This document shows positions 52,465-61,316 of a stretch of DNA of 64,000 bases, in pieces. Source of the stretch: JAMXLO01 sp963812505 (GTDB lineage Bacteria; Pseudomonadota; Alphaproteobacteria; Acetobacterales; Acetobacteraceae); NCBI GenBank assembly GCA_963812505.1, contig CAWEVM010000003.1:1-64000 (forward strand), given 5' to 3'. The notes beneath the pieces are model-generated. The model was not told the DNA's origin and did not search any database. It saw only the letters and a program-made list of their open reading frames with translations. Both the position numbers and the translations under genes were made by a program. Positions within the stretch are counted from its first letter, which is position 1. Every line of letters begins with the position of its first letter.

Positions 52465-53330
52465 TGGAACACCTGCCAGGCTTCGCCCCGCTCGCCGATC
52501 GGTACGATGGCTTCATCCTCGATCTGTGGGGGGTCATCCATGACGGTGTGAATGCGTTTCCGCATGCCGTCGATTGCCTTGTCCGGCTGCGCGAGGCGGG
52601 CAAGCGCACGCTGCTGCTGTCCAACGTGCCGCGTCCGAACGACGCAGCCCAGGCGATGATGCGCACGATGGGCATTCCGGACGACCTCTACAGCGACATT
52701 CTGACCAGCGGCGAGGCGGTGCGCCGCGCTTTGCGGCGCCCGCCCGACCTATGGTGGGCGGAACTCGGCGAGCGTGTCTTCCACCTTGGCCCGGAACGCG
52801 ACCGTGGCGTGCTTGAGGGTCTGGACCTGACCAAGGTGGCCGAGCCCGCGGACGCGAATTTCGTGCTCAACACCGGTCCGGACGATCATCGCAATCCCAC
52901 CGAGATGGCCGAATTCGAGGACGTTCTGCGGGACTGTGCGCGCCATCACCTGCCGATGATCTGTGCCAACCCGGATATGCAGGTGATCCGTGGCGGGGTG
53001 CGCGTACTGTGCGCCGGCTCGCTGGCGCTCCGCTATCAGGAACTGGGCGGTGACGTGCGCTCGCTTGGCAAGCCGGACCCGGCGATCTACCAGCCGGTCC
53101 TGCAAAGTCTCGGCGTGACGGTCGGGCGCGTTCTGGCGGTCGGCGATGCACTGCACACCGACATCGCCGGAGCGGCGGGGATCGATGTTGCCGCCTGTTG
53201 GGTTCTCAGCGGCATTCATGGCGAAGCGCTGGTGGACGGATCGGGGCGCTATGACCTTGCCAAGGCGGAGATTTTGGCGAGCGAGGCAGGCGTCACGCCG
53301 ATTGCGACCATTCCGCGTTTTGCCTGGTGA
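52464..53330 (+). CDS. HAD-superfamily hydrolase, TIGR01459-like
   Basis: A 288-residue HAD phosphatase: motif I FILDLWGVIHDGV (nucleophile D), motif II LLLSNVPRPN (S/T-N), a cap domain in the middle and C-terminal LGKPDPAIYQPVL (Lys, motif III) and AVGDALHTDIAGA (motif IV acidic pair). This fits the TIGR01459 family of unknown substrate, near-relatives of NagD-type phosphatases. It overlaps pyrD by one base, implying co-transcription. Confidence 0.87.
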   Translation: MEHLPGFAPLADRYDGFILDLWGVIHDGVNAFPHAVDCLVRLREAGKRTLLLSNVPRPNDAAQAMMRTMGIPDDLYSDILTSGEAVRRALRRPPDLWWAELGERVFHLGPERDRGVLEGLDLTKVAEPADANFVLNTGPDDHRNPTEMAEFEDVLRDCARHHLPMICANPDMQVIRGGVRVLCAGSLALRYQELGGDVRSLGKPDPAIYQPVLQSLGVTVGRVLAVGDALHTDIAGAAGIDVAACWVLSGIHGEALVDGSGRYDLAKAEILASEAGVTPIATIPRFAW

Positions 53331-53334
53331 GTGA

Positions 53335-55938
53335 TCAGCGCGCAGCCATGCATCGGTAGAAGATGGCCTTGGTCATTTCCACCAGTGCAAGATAAGCGAG
53401 TGTCGCACCGGTCAAAAATACGAAGAACAGCGGCGGCGGCACCACGAAGCCAAACCATCGACCCAACGAAAGCAGCGGAAGCACGACCGCGACGGCAACC
53501 GCCACCAGCGTCATGCCGACCAGGAAATCGCATGGCCTGCTCAGGTAGAACCGCCGCCGCGTCCTTATGCAGAAGACGACCAGTATCTGGGTCGTCATCG
53601 ACTCGATGAACCAGCCAGTCTGAAACAGCACCTCGCCTGCGCTGAACAGATACAGCAGGGCGTAGAACGTCAGAAAATCGAAGATGGAGCTCACTGGTCC
53701 GAACACCAGCATGAAGCGCTCGATCAGCTTCACGTCCCACTTCACTGGTCTGATGACGGATTCTGGATCGACATGATCGAACGGGATGGCGATCTCGGAT
53801 ACGTTGTAGATGAGGTTGTTGAGTAATATCTGGATGGGCAGCATCGGCAGGAAAGGCAGGATCAGCGCCGCTCCGGCCATGCTGAACATGTTGCCGAAAT
53901 TCGAACTCGCACCCATCAGGACGTATTTGGACACATTCTGGACCGTATTGCGCCCGGCCGTCACGGCTTCACGAACCACGGACAGGTCGTGTTCGAGCAG
54001 GATCAGATCGGCAGCCGCACGCGCGACGTCGGCCGCACCATCTACCGAGATCCCGACATCGGCCGCGTGCAGTGCCGGAGCGTCGTTGATGCCGTCGCCG
54101 AGGAAGCCGACGACGTGGCCGAGCCGCTTCAGCGCCAGCAGGACACGCAGCTTCTGCTGCGGATTGACACGGCAGAAAAGGTTGATGCGGGGCAACTGCC
54201 CGATGAGCGCCTCTTCCGTGAGATGTTCCAGCGCGTCGCCCGTCAGCGCGCCTGTCACCGGAACACCGATCTCCGCGAAGACATGTCGCGCCACAAGCTC
54301 GTTGTCGCCGGTCAGCACCTTCACCGTGATGCCGGCTTCCGCCATCGCCCGGATCGTTGCTCCGGCGCTGGCCTTTGGCGGGTCCAGGAAGGCCGCGAAG
54401 CCGGCAAACACAAGGTCGCTCTCATCGGTGGTCGCGATGGTTTGGTGGCCGCTGTCAACCAGCTTGCTTGCGATGCCTAGCGCGCGGAAGCCCTGCGCAC
54501 CGAGTGCCACGAGAGTGGCCTCGAACGTGCGGCGCGTCTCGATGTCCAGCGGCCTCTCCACGCCGTCCGCTGCCGCGTAGCGTTGCGACAGTCGCAGCAG
54601 ATCTTCCGGTGCGCCTTTGACGATCAACCGGCGTTCTGCATCGTGTTCGACGAGGACCGAGACCCGTCGCCGCTCGAAATCGAATGGAACTTCGTCGATC
54701 TTCCTCCAACCTGTCATATCGAACGGATGGGCAGCCAGAATTGCCGTGTCCAGCGGGCTTTTCATGCCGCTTTCAAACTGGCTGTTGATGAAGGCGTAGG
54801 CGTGCGCCGATGCGCTCTCGGTGCCTGCCCCGTCGATCGTGCGGACAAGCTTGATCGTGGCTTCCGTCAACGTGCCGGTCTTGTCGGTGCACAGCACGTC
54901 CATCGCGCCCAGATCGTGGATCGCGGACAGGCGCTTCACGATCACCTTTCGCCTCGCCATCTGCATGGCGGACCTGGCGAGCGTGACCGTGACGATCATC
55001 GGCAGCAGTTCGGGTGTCAGCCCGACAGCGAGGGCCACTGCGAACATCAGAGATTCCAGCAGCGGTCGGTTGAAGAAGATATTCACGACCAGAACAAACA
55101 GCACCATGAACACGGTGAACCGCATGATCAGCATGCCGAAGCGACGAATGCCCACGGCGAATGCGGTTGCGGGTGGCTTCTCGGCCAGGCTGGTCGCGAG
55201 ATGCCCGAGCGCTGTTCTGCTTCCGGTTCGACAGATGAGAATGGTCGCGGTGCCGCTGATCACCGACGTGCCGGCAAACACGGCATTGGATGCGCCAGCA
55301 GGATTTTCCGCGCCCGACGCCGCGTCGCTGGCGCTCTTCTCGGCTGGATAGGGCTCGCCCGTCAGGAGAGCCTGGTTGACATACAGGTCGCGGCTTTCGA
55401 GCAGACGCGAATCTGCCGGAACGAGATCGCCGGCGATCAGCTCGACAATGTCGCCGGGGACCAGCTGGTCGAAGTGCAGCGATGGTTTCGCACCGTCCCG
55501 CCGCACGGTTGCCTGCACCGCGACCGAGCGGCGCAGGGCTTCGACGGCATTCTGAGCCCGGGTTTCCTGGACGAAATCCATGGTGATGCTGATCGTCACG
55601 ATGAAAATGATGATGACGAAGCTCGCGATATCGCCGTTCGCCGCGGACAACGCGCTCGCGACCAACAGGATTATGACCAGCGGGTTGCGGAAGCGGACCA
55701 GGAACTGCAGCCAGAGCGGTGAACGCTTGACGGTCGCGGCGTCATTGGGTCCGTAGATCGCCAGCCGCGATCGCGCCTCGGTGCTCGCAAGGCCCGCCTC
55801 GGTCGTCGCCAGTCGTGTGAGAAGCCGGTCTACCGGCTCCTGCCAGACTTCCTCGGGGCCGAGTTCGCCACTTGCCGCATCCGTGGCGCCATCGCGAGAT
55901 GGGGCAATTGCATTTATCCGTTCACCCGCAACATCCAT
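53335..55938 (-). CDS. mgtA: magnesium-importing P-type ATPase, MgtA type
   Basis: The P3B-type ATPase brings Mg2+ into the cell. The 867-residue protein has an N-terminal cation_ATPase segment (RSRLAIYGPNDAAT), an actuator motif LLTGEPYPAEKS, the phosphorylation site VLCTDKTGTLTEATIKL, nucleotide-domain KGAPEDLLRLS and the hinge GDGINDAPAL. About ten membrane helices with QILLNNLIYNVSEIAIPFDH (typical of MgtA/MgtB) are present. It converges with the HAD gene (5 bases). No MgtC or PhoPQ gene is adjacent. Mg2+ specificity is from family resemblance. Confidence 0.93.
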   Translation of the reverse strand: MDVAGERINAIAPSRDGATDAASGELGPEEVWQEPVDRLLTRLATTEAGLASTEARSRLAIYGPNDAATVKRSPLWLQFLVRFRNPLVIILLVASALSAANGDIASFVIIIFIVTISITMDFVQETRAQNAVEALRRSVAVQATVRRDGAKPSLHFDQLVPGDIVELIAGDLVPADSRLLESRDLYVNQALLTGEPYPAEKSASDAASGAENPAGASNAVFAGTSVISGTATILICRTGSRTALGHLATSLAEKPPATAFAVGIRRFGMLIMRFTVFMVLFVLVVNIFFNRPLLESLMFAVALAVGLTPELLPMIVTVTLARSAMQMARRKVIVKRLSAIHDLGAMDVLCTDKTGTLTEATIKLVRTIDGAGTESASAHAYAFINSQFESGMKSPLDTAILAAHPFDMTGWRKIDEVPFDFERRRVSVLVEHDAERRLIVKGAPEDLLRLSQRYAAADGVERPLDIETRRTFEATLVALGAQGFRALGIASKLVDSGHQTIATTDESDLVFAGFAAFLDPPKASAGATIRAMAEAGITVKVLTGDNELVARHVFAEIGVPVTGALTGDALEHLTEEALIGQLPRINLFCRVNPQQKLRVLLALKRLGHVVGFLGDGINDAPALHAADVGISVDGAADVARAAADLILLEHDLSVVREAVTAGRNTVQNVSKYVLMGASSNFGNMFSMAGAALILPFLPMLPIQILLNNLIYNVSEIAIPFDHVDPESVIRPVKWDVKLIERFMLVFGPVSSIFDFLTFYALLYLFSAGEVLFQTGWFIESMTTQILVVFCIRTRRRFYLSRPCDFLVGMTLVAVAVAVVLPLLSLGRWFGFVVPPPLFFVFLTGATLAYLALVEMTKAIFYRCMAAR

Positions 55939-55995
55939 CGGCTGTGGTCCTCGAGTCCCCCTCCGATCACGATTGACAGAAACTGGCGGCGCAAC

Positions 55996-56123
55996 TTCAA
56001 CACAGAGAAGGCAGGGAGAACCGCGGAGGGCACGGAGAAGGCAATGTATGCGCTCCGCGCGAAGCGCTGTTTTCTACTGGTCCGTGAACTCTGTGGTTCT
56101 CGCCTTGCCTTTCCTGTGTTGAA
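55996..56123. repeat. long imperfect inverted repeat with CACAGAG-type arms, MITE/REP-like
   Basis: The left arm (55996-56036) starts TTCAACACAGAGAAGGCAGG and continues GAGAACC and CACGGA. The right arm (56081-56123) read on the reverse strand starts TTCAACACAGGAAAGGCAAG and continues GAGAACCACAGAG. This is an imperfect palindrome of about 41 bp with a 44-base loop, in the 283-base gap between mgtA and the stress-protein gene. Arms of this kind recur in many environmental genomes as non-autonomous mobile repeats; the origin here is inferred. Confidence 0.65.
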
Positions 56124-56221
56124 TCAAAGCCGCCAACCCCAGGCGATCACCGGTGATCAACAACGCAACTTGGACGGGCGCCACAACCGCATGACCACAG
56201 AGTCGATCGCTTGCGCGAAAC

Positions 56222-57070
56222 TCAATGCGACAGCAGCACCGGCGCCGTCATTTCCGCGATCAGCGTGCGGGTCACCCCGCCGAACACCAGTTCACGTGCC
56301 CGCGAATGCCCGTAGGCACCGGAGACGATGAGATCAGCACCAATATCGGCAGCGTAGGAAAGCAGTGCCTCGCCATCGGCGATGTCGCGCGCCACCGTAT
56401 GCGCCGCCTCCGCCTTCAGCCCGTGGCGCGCGAGGTGCAGCGCAATATCGGCAGCCGGCACGTCGCCATGGCCGCCGACGCCACGCTGCGGGTTGATCGC
56501 GAGCACCGTTACCTGCTTCGCGCCGATCAGCAGCGGCAACGCATCATTCACCGCGCGCGCGGCCTCGCGGCTGGCGTTCCAGGCGACGAGGACTCGTTCG
56601 CCAATCGTGGGAAACTCACCAGCGAAGGGTATCGCCAGCACGGGGCGGCCGGAGGTCATCACCGTCGTTACCGTCACCGCATCCAAATCCTGCGGCTCGT
56701 CGCGATTGGGCTGGCCTACCACGCTGAGGTCGGTATAGCGCGCGTGCAGCGCCACGGTCGCCGACGGGGAGCCTTCCGCCATCCGCCATTCACCCTCGAT
56801 GCCGTTGCGGCGCAGGCAGTCGCGGAACGCGGCTTCCACTGGCTTGGCCGCCTCGCTCGCCTCCGCGCGGATGCGCTGGACGATCTCTTCCGGGTTGGCC
56901 GGCACGAACGGCATCGCGGCGCCATAGAAGTAATTGGCCGAAGGAATATCGACCACGTGCAAGCCGGTCAGGTGGGCGCCGTGCTGCATCGCCAGGCGCG
57001 CGGCCATCTCCAGCCGCGTGGCGCAGCGCGGCGTGATGTCGAGATGTACCAGTATGTCCTTCAGGGCCAT
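56222..57070 (-). CDS. universal stress protein, tandem UspA domains
   Basis: A 282-residue protein from ATG 57070 with two UspA domains: residues 1-150 (MALKDILVHLDITPRCATRL, start of fold) and 155-282 (VLVAWNASREAARAVNDALP). The second ends with the ATP-binding segment IVSGAYGHSRARELVFGG (G-x2-G-x9-G form), followed by TRTLIAEMTAPVLLSH. Usp proteins help cells survive stress; the ligand here is probably ATP by motif. An in-frame start to 57133 is less likely. Confidence 0.9.
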   Translation of the reverse strand: MALKDILVHLDITPRCATRLEMAARLAMQHGAHLTGLHVVDIPSANYFYGAAMPFVPANPEEIVQRIRAEASEAAKPVEAAFRDCLRRNGIEGEWRMAEGSPSATVALHARYTDLSVVGQPNRDEPQDLDAVTVTTVMTSGRPVLAIPFAGEFPTIGERVLVAWNASREAARAVNDALPLLIGAKQVTVLAINPQRGVGGHGDVPAADIALHLARHGLKAEAAHTVARDIADGEALLSYAADIGADLIVSGAYGHSRARELVFGGVTRTLIAEMTAPVLLSH

Positions 57071-57143
57071 CGTCCGTTCCCTCCCTGTAGCTGCGGTGCG
57101 TTCGGCATATATGCCATCGGGTCCGCCGCCCAATTGATCTGGA

Positions 57144-57452
57144 TCAATGCAGGGGCACCTGTACAGCCACGCCCGGCGTTTGTATGGGCCGCTTGTCCTC
57201 GCTTGTCTGGAACTGTGAGCCTGGCGTGTAGCCGAGCGCCTGGCCGAAACGATCGGCGCGGAAGTCCTGCACGCTCACGCGCGCACCCTGCAAATCGGTC
57301 GAGAGCGGCGCCTGTGCATCGAGATTCGGTATGGGCGCCGACTGTGCTGTCGGCGGATGCGCCGGTGGGATCGGCGGCTCCGGCAGATTGCTCGCTGGAC
57401 TGGCGCCTGTGGTGGCAAGCAGCGCGAGCACGACCCAACAGGGCCGCTTCAT
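57144..57452 (-). CDS. small exported proline-rich protein
   Basis: A 102-residue protein with a likely signal peptide (MKRPCWVVLALLATTGASPA) and a proline/alanine-rich stretch (LPEPPIPPAHPPTAQ), then FRADRFGQALGYTPGSQF. The function is unknown. Its ATG overlaps the Nudix stop by four bases, so it is co-transcribed with it. Confidence 0.6.
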   Translation of the reverse strand: MKRPCWVVLALLATTGASPASNLPEPPIPPAHPPTAQSAPIPNLDAQAPLSTDLQGARVSVQDFRADRFGQALGYTPGSQFQTSEDKRPIQTPGVAVQVPLH

Positions 57453-58015
57453 TGGTCAATTCCGGTTGTGGACCGGACGCGATGATTGGTCCCCCGCTTG
57501 TCGCTTGCCGGGTTGCCGGCGGGCACGCCCAGCGGGCCGGACCCGGCGTCGCGCCAGGCATCGAGCGCCCAGATGACGGACGGGAAGGCAATGGCGTCGC
57601 GCGGCACCTGCGGCAAGGTGAACAGCGCCACCTCCAGGCTTTCGGGGCCGGCGGCGAAGCGCGGCTTACCGGGTGATGCGAAGCGGGCGCGAAAGATCAC
57701 CTGCACCTGACCGATGCGACTGATGCTGAAGACCCCGAGGATGCCGTCCAGCACGATGTCGGCCTGTGCCTCCTCCCAGGCTTCGCGAGCCGCGCCCTCT
57801 TCCAGTGTCTCGCCATGCTCCAGGTAGCCGGCGGGGAGGGTCCAGAACCCGCGGCGCGGCTCGATGGCGCGGCGGCACATCAACACTAAATCATCGGCAA
57901 GAATGATCGAGCCTACGACAACCTTCGGGTTGTCATAGGCGATATGACCACAATCAGCGCAGATCAGGCGCTCGCGATTGTCACCCTCGGGGATTCTGCG
58001 GACGAAATCCGGCAT
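57449..58015 (-). CDS. Nudix hydrolase with zinc-ribbon N-terminus
   Basis: A 188-residue pyrophosphohydrolase. A CxxC pair ICADCGHIAYDNPK near residue 20 is the second half of a zinc ribbon; the first Cys pair of related enzymes is missing. The Nudix box is GYLEHGETLEEGAAREAWEE (about 69-88). The C-terminus is a low-complexity tail. The zinc ribbon and the start pattern RRIPEGDNRER point to an NADH-pyrophosphatase-like or ADP-ribose-type subgroup, substrate unknown. ATG 58015. Confidence 0.88.
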   Translation of the reverse strand: MPDFVRRIPEGDNRERLICADCGHIAYDNPKVVVGSIILADDLVLMCRRAIEPRRGFWTLPAGYLEHGETLEEGAAREAWEEAQADIVLDGILGVFSISRIGQVQVIFRARFASPGKPRFAAGPESLEVALFTLPQVPRDAIAFPSVIWALDAWRDAGSGPLGVPAGNPASDKRGTNHRVRSTTGIDQ

Positions 58016-58139
58016 GCGCTGAACGTGACGGTTTCATCGCGCCGAATCAATCCCGATCCACGCCGCTCCATCTCGAACTCAGCACGCCGGGTGATGCCCG
58101 GGAAGGTATTTTGGCGTCAGCCGGCCACCCCAAGAGGCT

Positions 58140-59015
58140 TCACGGAGTGCCCCCACTCCCTGTGTCAACAGAAGCGTCGGCGTCTGCCATCGTTGCGCAA
58201 ATGGCGGATCGCGTGTTCGGCGCCATGATGAGGGGGGGCGCACCCGTGTCGAACGTTTCCGTCGCGCCCGGATATAAATGCTGCACAAGCAGTGCAACCT
58301 CGGTCCGATTTCCAACTTTCAGTTTTCGGATGATGTGATGCACGTGAGCCTTCACGGTACTCAGCGACATGCCAAGCCGATGGGCGATGACCTTGTTTGG
58401 CATGCCGCTACCCAGCAGCCCGAGTACCGCCCGCTCGCGCGCCGTCAGTTCGGCAATTCTCACGCGACTTGCTGCCAGCTCTTCGCGGCCGAGCAACAGT
58501 TCCCTTTGCCGCGGCTCCTCGCTGTGCGGCCGTGGGAAATAGCTGCCGCCGGCGACCACCAGGTGGACGGCTGCGGCGGCGACTTCCAGAGTGCTGAATG
58601 TCGGGATGTAGCCCTGCAAATCCAGTTGGGCGGCCAGGTCAGAGGCTGCCTGGGTCTGGTCTGATTCAACGACCAATATTATTGGGAGCCTGGTCTGCCT
58701 CGCTCGCAACCACGCGACCTGGCCGCACAGCCAGTCATGTGGCTCTGAGGGCTCCATGCCGATGACAGCAGCCACCGAACGAGACAGCAGATCTGGCCGC
58801 AAGGCAAATTCGACGTCGGCCACGGGCATGGCCGCGATTTCGCCGCAGTGCTTCTCCAGCCAACACGTCAGACATCCCCGAATGAATTCCCGTCGCTCGA
58901 CGAGAATAAGCACACCAGGCGACACATCGACCTGAGCGCTCGAGTGCGAACGATGGTCGGCATGCCACTCGATTGGCGCCCGGGGATGGTCCGATACAGA
59001 GTACCCGGCAACCAC
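58140..59015 (-). CDS. LuxR-family regulator with degenerate receiver-like N-domain
   Basis: A 291-residue protein if started at GTG 59015 (AAAGGAT eight bases upstream); the open frame extends to a TTG at 59207 inside the next gene. The N-terminal half begins GVLILVERREFIRG, like a response-regulator receiver, but the acidic pocket and the phosphorylatable Asp are not conserved (VIGMEP where D-x-M-P is expected). The C-terminal helix-turn-helix is LTARERAVLGLLGSGMPNKVI then AHRLGMSLSTVKAHVHHIIR, typical NarL/LuxR. It probably acts without classical phosphorylation, controlling unknown targets; the adjacent sugar nucleotidyltransferase is a possible one. Confidence 0.87.
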   Translation of the reverse strand: MVAGYSVSDHPRAPIEWHADHRSHSSAQVDVSPGVLILVERREFIRGCLTCWLEKHCGEIAAMPVADVEFALRPDLLSRSVAAVIGMEPSEPHDWLCGQVAWLRARQTRLPIILVVESDQTQAASDLAAQLDLQGYIPTFSTLEVAAAAVHLVVAGGSYFPRPHSEEPRQRELLLGREELAASRVRIAELTARERAVLGLLGSGMPNKVIAHRLGMSLSTVKAHVHHIIRKLKVGNRTEVALLVQHLYPGATETFDTGAPPLIMAPNTRSAICATMADADASVDTGSGGTP

Positions 59016-59149
59016 CCGATTATCCTTTCGTTTCTCATTGAGAGTGACCGACTTTGCCGGGGACCGGTCGACAGCTCTGTCCCCGCTCCTCGGCAACGCC
59101 TGCCCCGAAGGCCGAAAGCGCGGCCTCCCATCATGGTGTACATAACGAG

Positions 59150-59881
59150 CTAGACCGTTTCGAACTCCAAAGGTGCCATTTCGAACGCCGGCGCACCGTC
59201 GTCCCAACCGAGTTCCTGTGCCTTCTGGAAGTCTTCCGGGCGGCCGATATCAAGCCAGAAGCCGCTATGCAGAAAGGTGCTGACCGGAACTCCCAAATCA
59301 AGCATCTGGTACATGAGATCGTCGAACCCGAACGGAATGCCATGCGGGATATGGTCCAGCATCTCGGGTTCCATGCAGTAGACGCCCATGCTCACGAGAT
59401 GACGAAGATGCGGCTTTTCCCGGAAGCGGCAGACGCGATTGTCCTTGCCCTCAATGATTCCGAAGTCCAGCCGGATATCTTTTTCAACCGTGGCGATCGT
59501 CAGAGGGGAGCCGCTCTCTCGGTGGCATGAGACAAAGGCATTCAGGTTGAGATCGGTCAGAAGGTCGCCATTGAGGACCAGAAACCGGGTATCCAGTTCG
59601 TCGCGCAGCAGACTCAACGCGCCCACGGTACCGAGCGGCTCAGGCTCATCTGTATAATTGATGCGCAGGTTCCATTGGTGTCCGTCGCCACAAAAGCTGC
59701 GAATCAGGTGGCCAAGGTACCCAGTGGTGATGTAGACATCGTGTATTCCGTTTCTGCGCAGCCATTTGAGCAGGAGTTCCAAGACAGGCTTGGATCCAAC
59801 CGGCATAAGCGGTTTCGGCAAAATGGTGGTGTACGGTCGAAGGCGCATGCCTTTGCCGCCTGACTGGATCACAGCTTTCAC
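59150..59881 (-). CDS. sugar nucleotidyltransferase
   Basis: A 243-residue nucleotidyltransferase fold: MKAVIQSGGKGMRLRPYT (nucleotide loop with G-G-x-G-x-R), PKPLMPVGSKPVLE, then FLVLNGDLLTDLNL (metal Asp) and FGIIEGKDNRVCRFREKP. The C-terminus has FHSGFWLDIGRPEDF. Relatives activate glucose-1-P, mannose-1-P or other sugar phosphates for surface polysaccharide or nucleotide-sugar synthesis. The sugar is not determinable. The 5' end overlaps the extended luxR frame, and its own start is divergent from the orphan ACP gene 523 bases away. Confidence 0.88.
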   Translation of the reverse strand: MKAVIQSGGKGMRLRPYTTILPKPLMPVGSKPVLELLLKWLRRNGIHDVYITTGYLGHLIRSFCGDGHQWNLRINYTDEPEPLGTVGALSLLRDELDTRFLVLNGDLLTDLNLNAFVSCHRESGSPLTIATVEKDIRLDFGIIEGKDNRVCRFREKPHLRHLVSMGVYCMEPEMLDHIPHGIPFGFDDLMYQMLDLGVPVSTFLHSGFWLDIGRPEDFQKAQELGWDDGAPAFEMAPLEFETV

Positions 59882-60404
59882 TTCTTTCCCCCATGGATAG
59901 GGGCCCGCTCAATGATGTGGCGGACCAATGCAGATTGGGCCCGCTCAGAATGTTCGTTACGGAGGCGTTGGTCAAACCGGTAATACGGTACCGATCGGAT
60001 GAGGGAAGGTCTTAGTCCCGATCGTAGACCACCACCTCCCGCAGCCACTGACTTCCTTGACCTCGGACTAGATCTTTCAGCGGGTAGGGGAACGAAAGTT
60101 CAACAAAGTGGCGCTTGCGAACTCCGTCGGACTAGATCGAGAGGCGAGGAAAGAGGGCGTGATCCGACCCGCGGACGGGCAGGATGCAGCCTCTTTGTCC
60201 TGGACCTCCGAGCCGCCACCAATCGTGGTCTTGGGCATATGCGTGCAGCGTAATTGATACTTTTTTCTACTACCTTTTGTTTGCTCAGACCTCGGGCACT
60301 CGGAGCTAGTGATCCAGTACGCTTTGCCAATATGAAACGGAATTAATCGTGCTGCATAAGCCAGTGAAATGGCCTTTCCAGTCTTATGAATTGGCGCAGG
60401 AACC
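59882..60404. promoter_or_regulatory. 523-base divergent intergenic region with 12-bp direct repeat
   Basis: Between the sugar nucleotidyltransferase (minus) and the ACP gene (plus). It contains a perfect 12-bp direct repeat TCGGACTAGATC at 60063-60074 and 60127-60138 (64-base spacing, about six DNA turns), and AT-rich TACTTTTTTCTACTACC near 60259. I see no coding frame with support. A regulator binding both repeats, perhaps the nearby LuxR protein, is a possibility only. Confidence 0.4.
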
Positions 60405-60644
60405 ATGCAGATGTCCGACGTTACCAATAAGGTCAGGCAAATCGTCGCAAGCCATCTGGGGATTGCTGAAGAGGTGATCGAGCCCGATACCTCCTTCGGC
60501 CAGGATCTTGGCGCGGACAGCCTCGATATCGCCGAGCTGATGATCGCTTTCGAAGACGAGTTCGCGGTGGAGATCGACAGGACGGACGCAAGCAATATTC
60601 GCACCGTGAAGGATGCCGTCCGCTTCATCCAGATAGCCCCTTGA
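60405..60644 (+). CDS. orphan acyl carrier protein
   Basis: A 79-residue protein with the phosphopantetheine site DLGADSLDIAELMIAFEDEF, where S39 would carry the 4'-phosphopantetheine arm. AGGA lies four bases before ATG 60405; an ATG at 60411 is also possible. The overall sequence is close to fatty-acid ACPs (TSFGQDLGADSLD, VEIDRTDASNIRTVKDAVRF), but no fatty acid synthesis genes are near. Possible roles are in lipid A, lipopeptide, polyketide or surface glycolipid synthesis; the divergent nucleotidyltransferase fits the last. Confidence 0.9.
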   Translation: MQMSDVTNKVRQIVASHLGIAEEVIEPDTSFGQDLGADSLDIAELMIAFEDEFAVEIDRTDASNIRTVKDAVRFIQIAP

Positions 60645-60778
60645 GCCAGAGCCTGGCCCGGATCTCTGGTACTGCGTAAGGCCATCTGAATTCCGGACAT
60701 GGACGAGGTCTGGGGTGGCTCCCTTGAATGGCAGTCGCACGCGCCGCAAAATTGCTCCCGCAATATGGAGGACGCGCC

Positions 60779-61312
60779 ATGAGCCGGCTGTTCGGACCGC
60801 TGCGCCAGATGGGCTATGTCGTCCCCGACGTCGAGGCTGCGATGAAGCACTGGATCGAGGTGTGCGGCGTCGGGCCGTGGTTCTATGCCGAGCGCCTGCC
60901 GCTGACGTCGTTCAGCTACGGCGGGAAGCGCTATGACGACATCCACCTGTCGATCGCGTTGGCCAATTCCGGCGACATGCAGATCGAGCTGATCCAGCAG
61001 CGTTCGGACCATCCGTCCATGGGGCGCGACTTCCTGGCTGCGAACCCCAGGGGTGGGCTGCAGCACTGGTCGAGCTGGCCGGAGAACTACGACGAGCTCT
61101 ACGACCGTGCGCTTGCGGCGGGCTACGTGGTTGGCCAGGAGGGCGACGCGCCGCGCGGCCGGTTCGTGTATTTCCACAACGAGGGGCATCCCGGCACAGT
61201 CATCGAGATGTCGCACGCGACGCCGACGCGCAGACACATCTTCGATGCGGTGCGCGAGGCGGCCGTGGGCTGGGACGGCAGGGATCCGATCCGCACCGGC
61301 TGGCCGACATAA
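60779..61312 (+). CDS. VOC-family (glyoxalase_4-like) protein
   Basis: A 177-residue vicinal-oxygen-chelate protein from ATG 60779 with GGAGG 9 bases before. It begins RQMGYVVPDVEAAMKHWIEV, with the pattern DMQIELIQQRSDHPSMG (metal Glu) and LQHWSSWPENYDEL (His in LQHW), and GHPGTVIEMSH near the end. This fits the methylmalonyl-CoA-epimerase-like or glyoxalase_4 group. The substrate is unknown. It converges with the DUF2254 gene (4 bases). Confidence 0.88.
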   Translation: MSRLFGPLRQMGYVVPDVEAAMKHWIEVCGVGPWFYAERLPLTSFSYGGKRYDDIHLSIALANSGDMQIELIQQRSDHPSMGRDFLAANPRGGLQHWSSWPENYDELYDRALAAGYVVGQEGDAPRGRFVYFHNEGHPGTVIEMSHATPTRRHIFDAVREAAVGWDGRDPIRTGWPT

Positions 61313-61316
61313 GGCG

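Noticed and set aside
56044..56331. A 95-codon plus-strand frame through the inverted repeat into the universal stress gene.
   Set aside because: It starts inside the repeat loop and is antisense to a well-supported gene.
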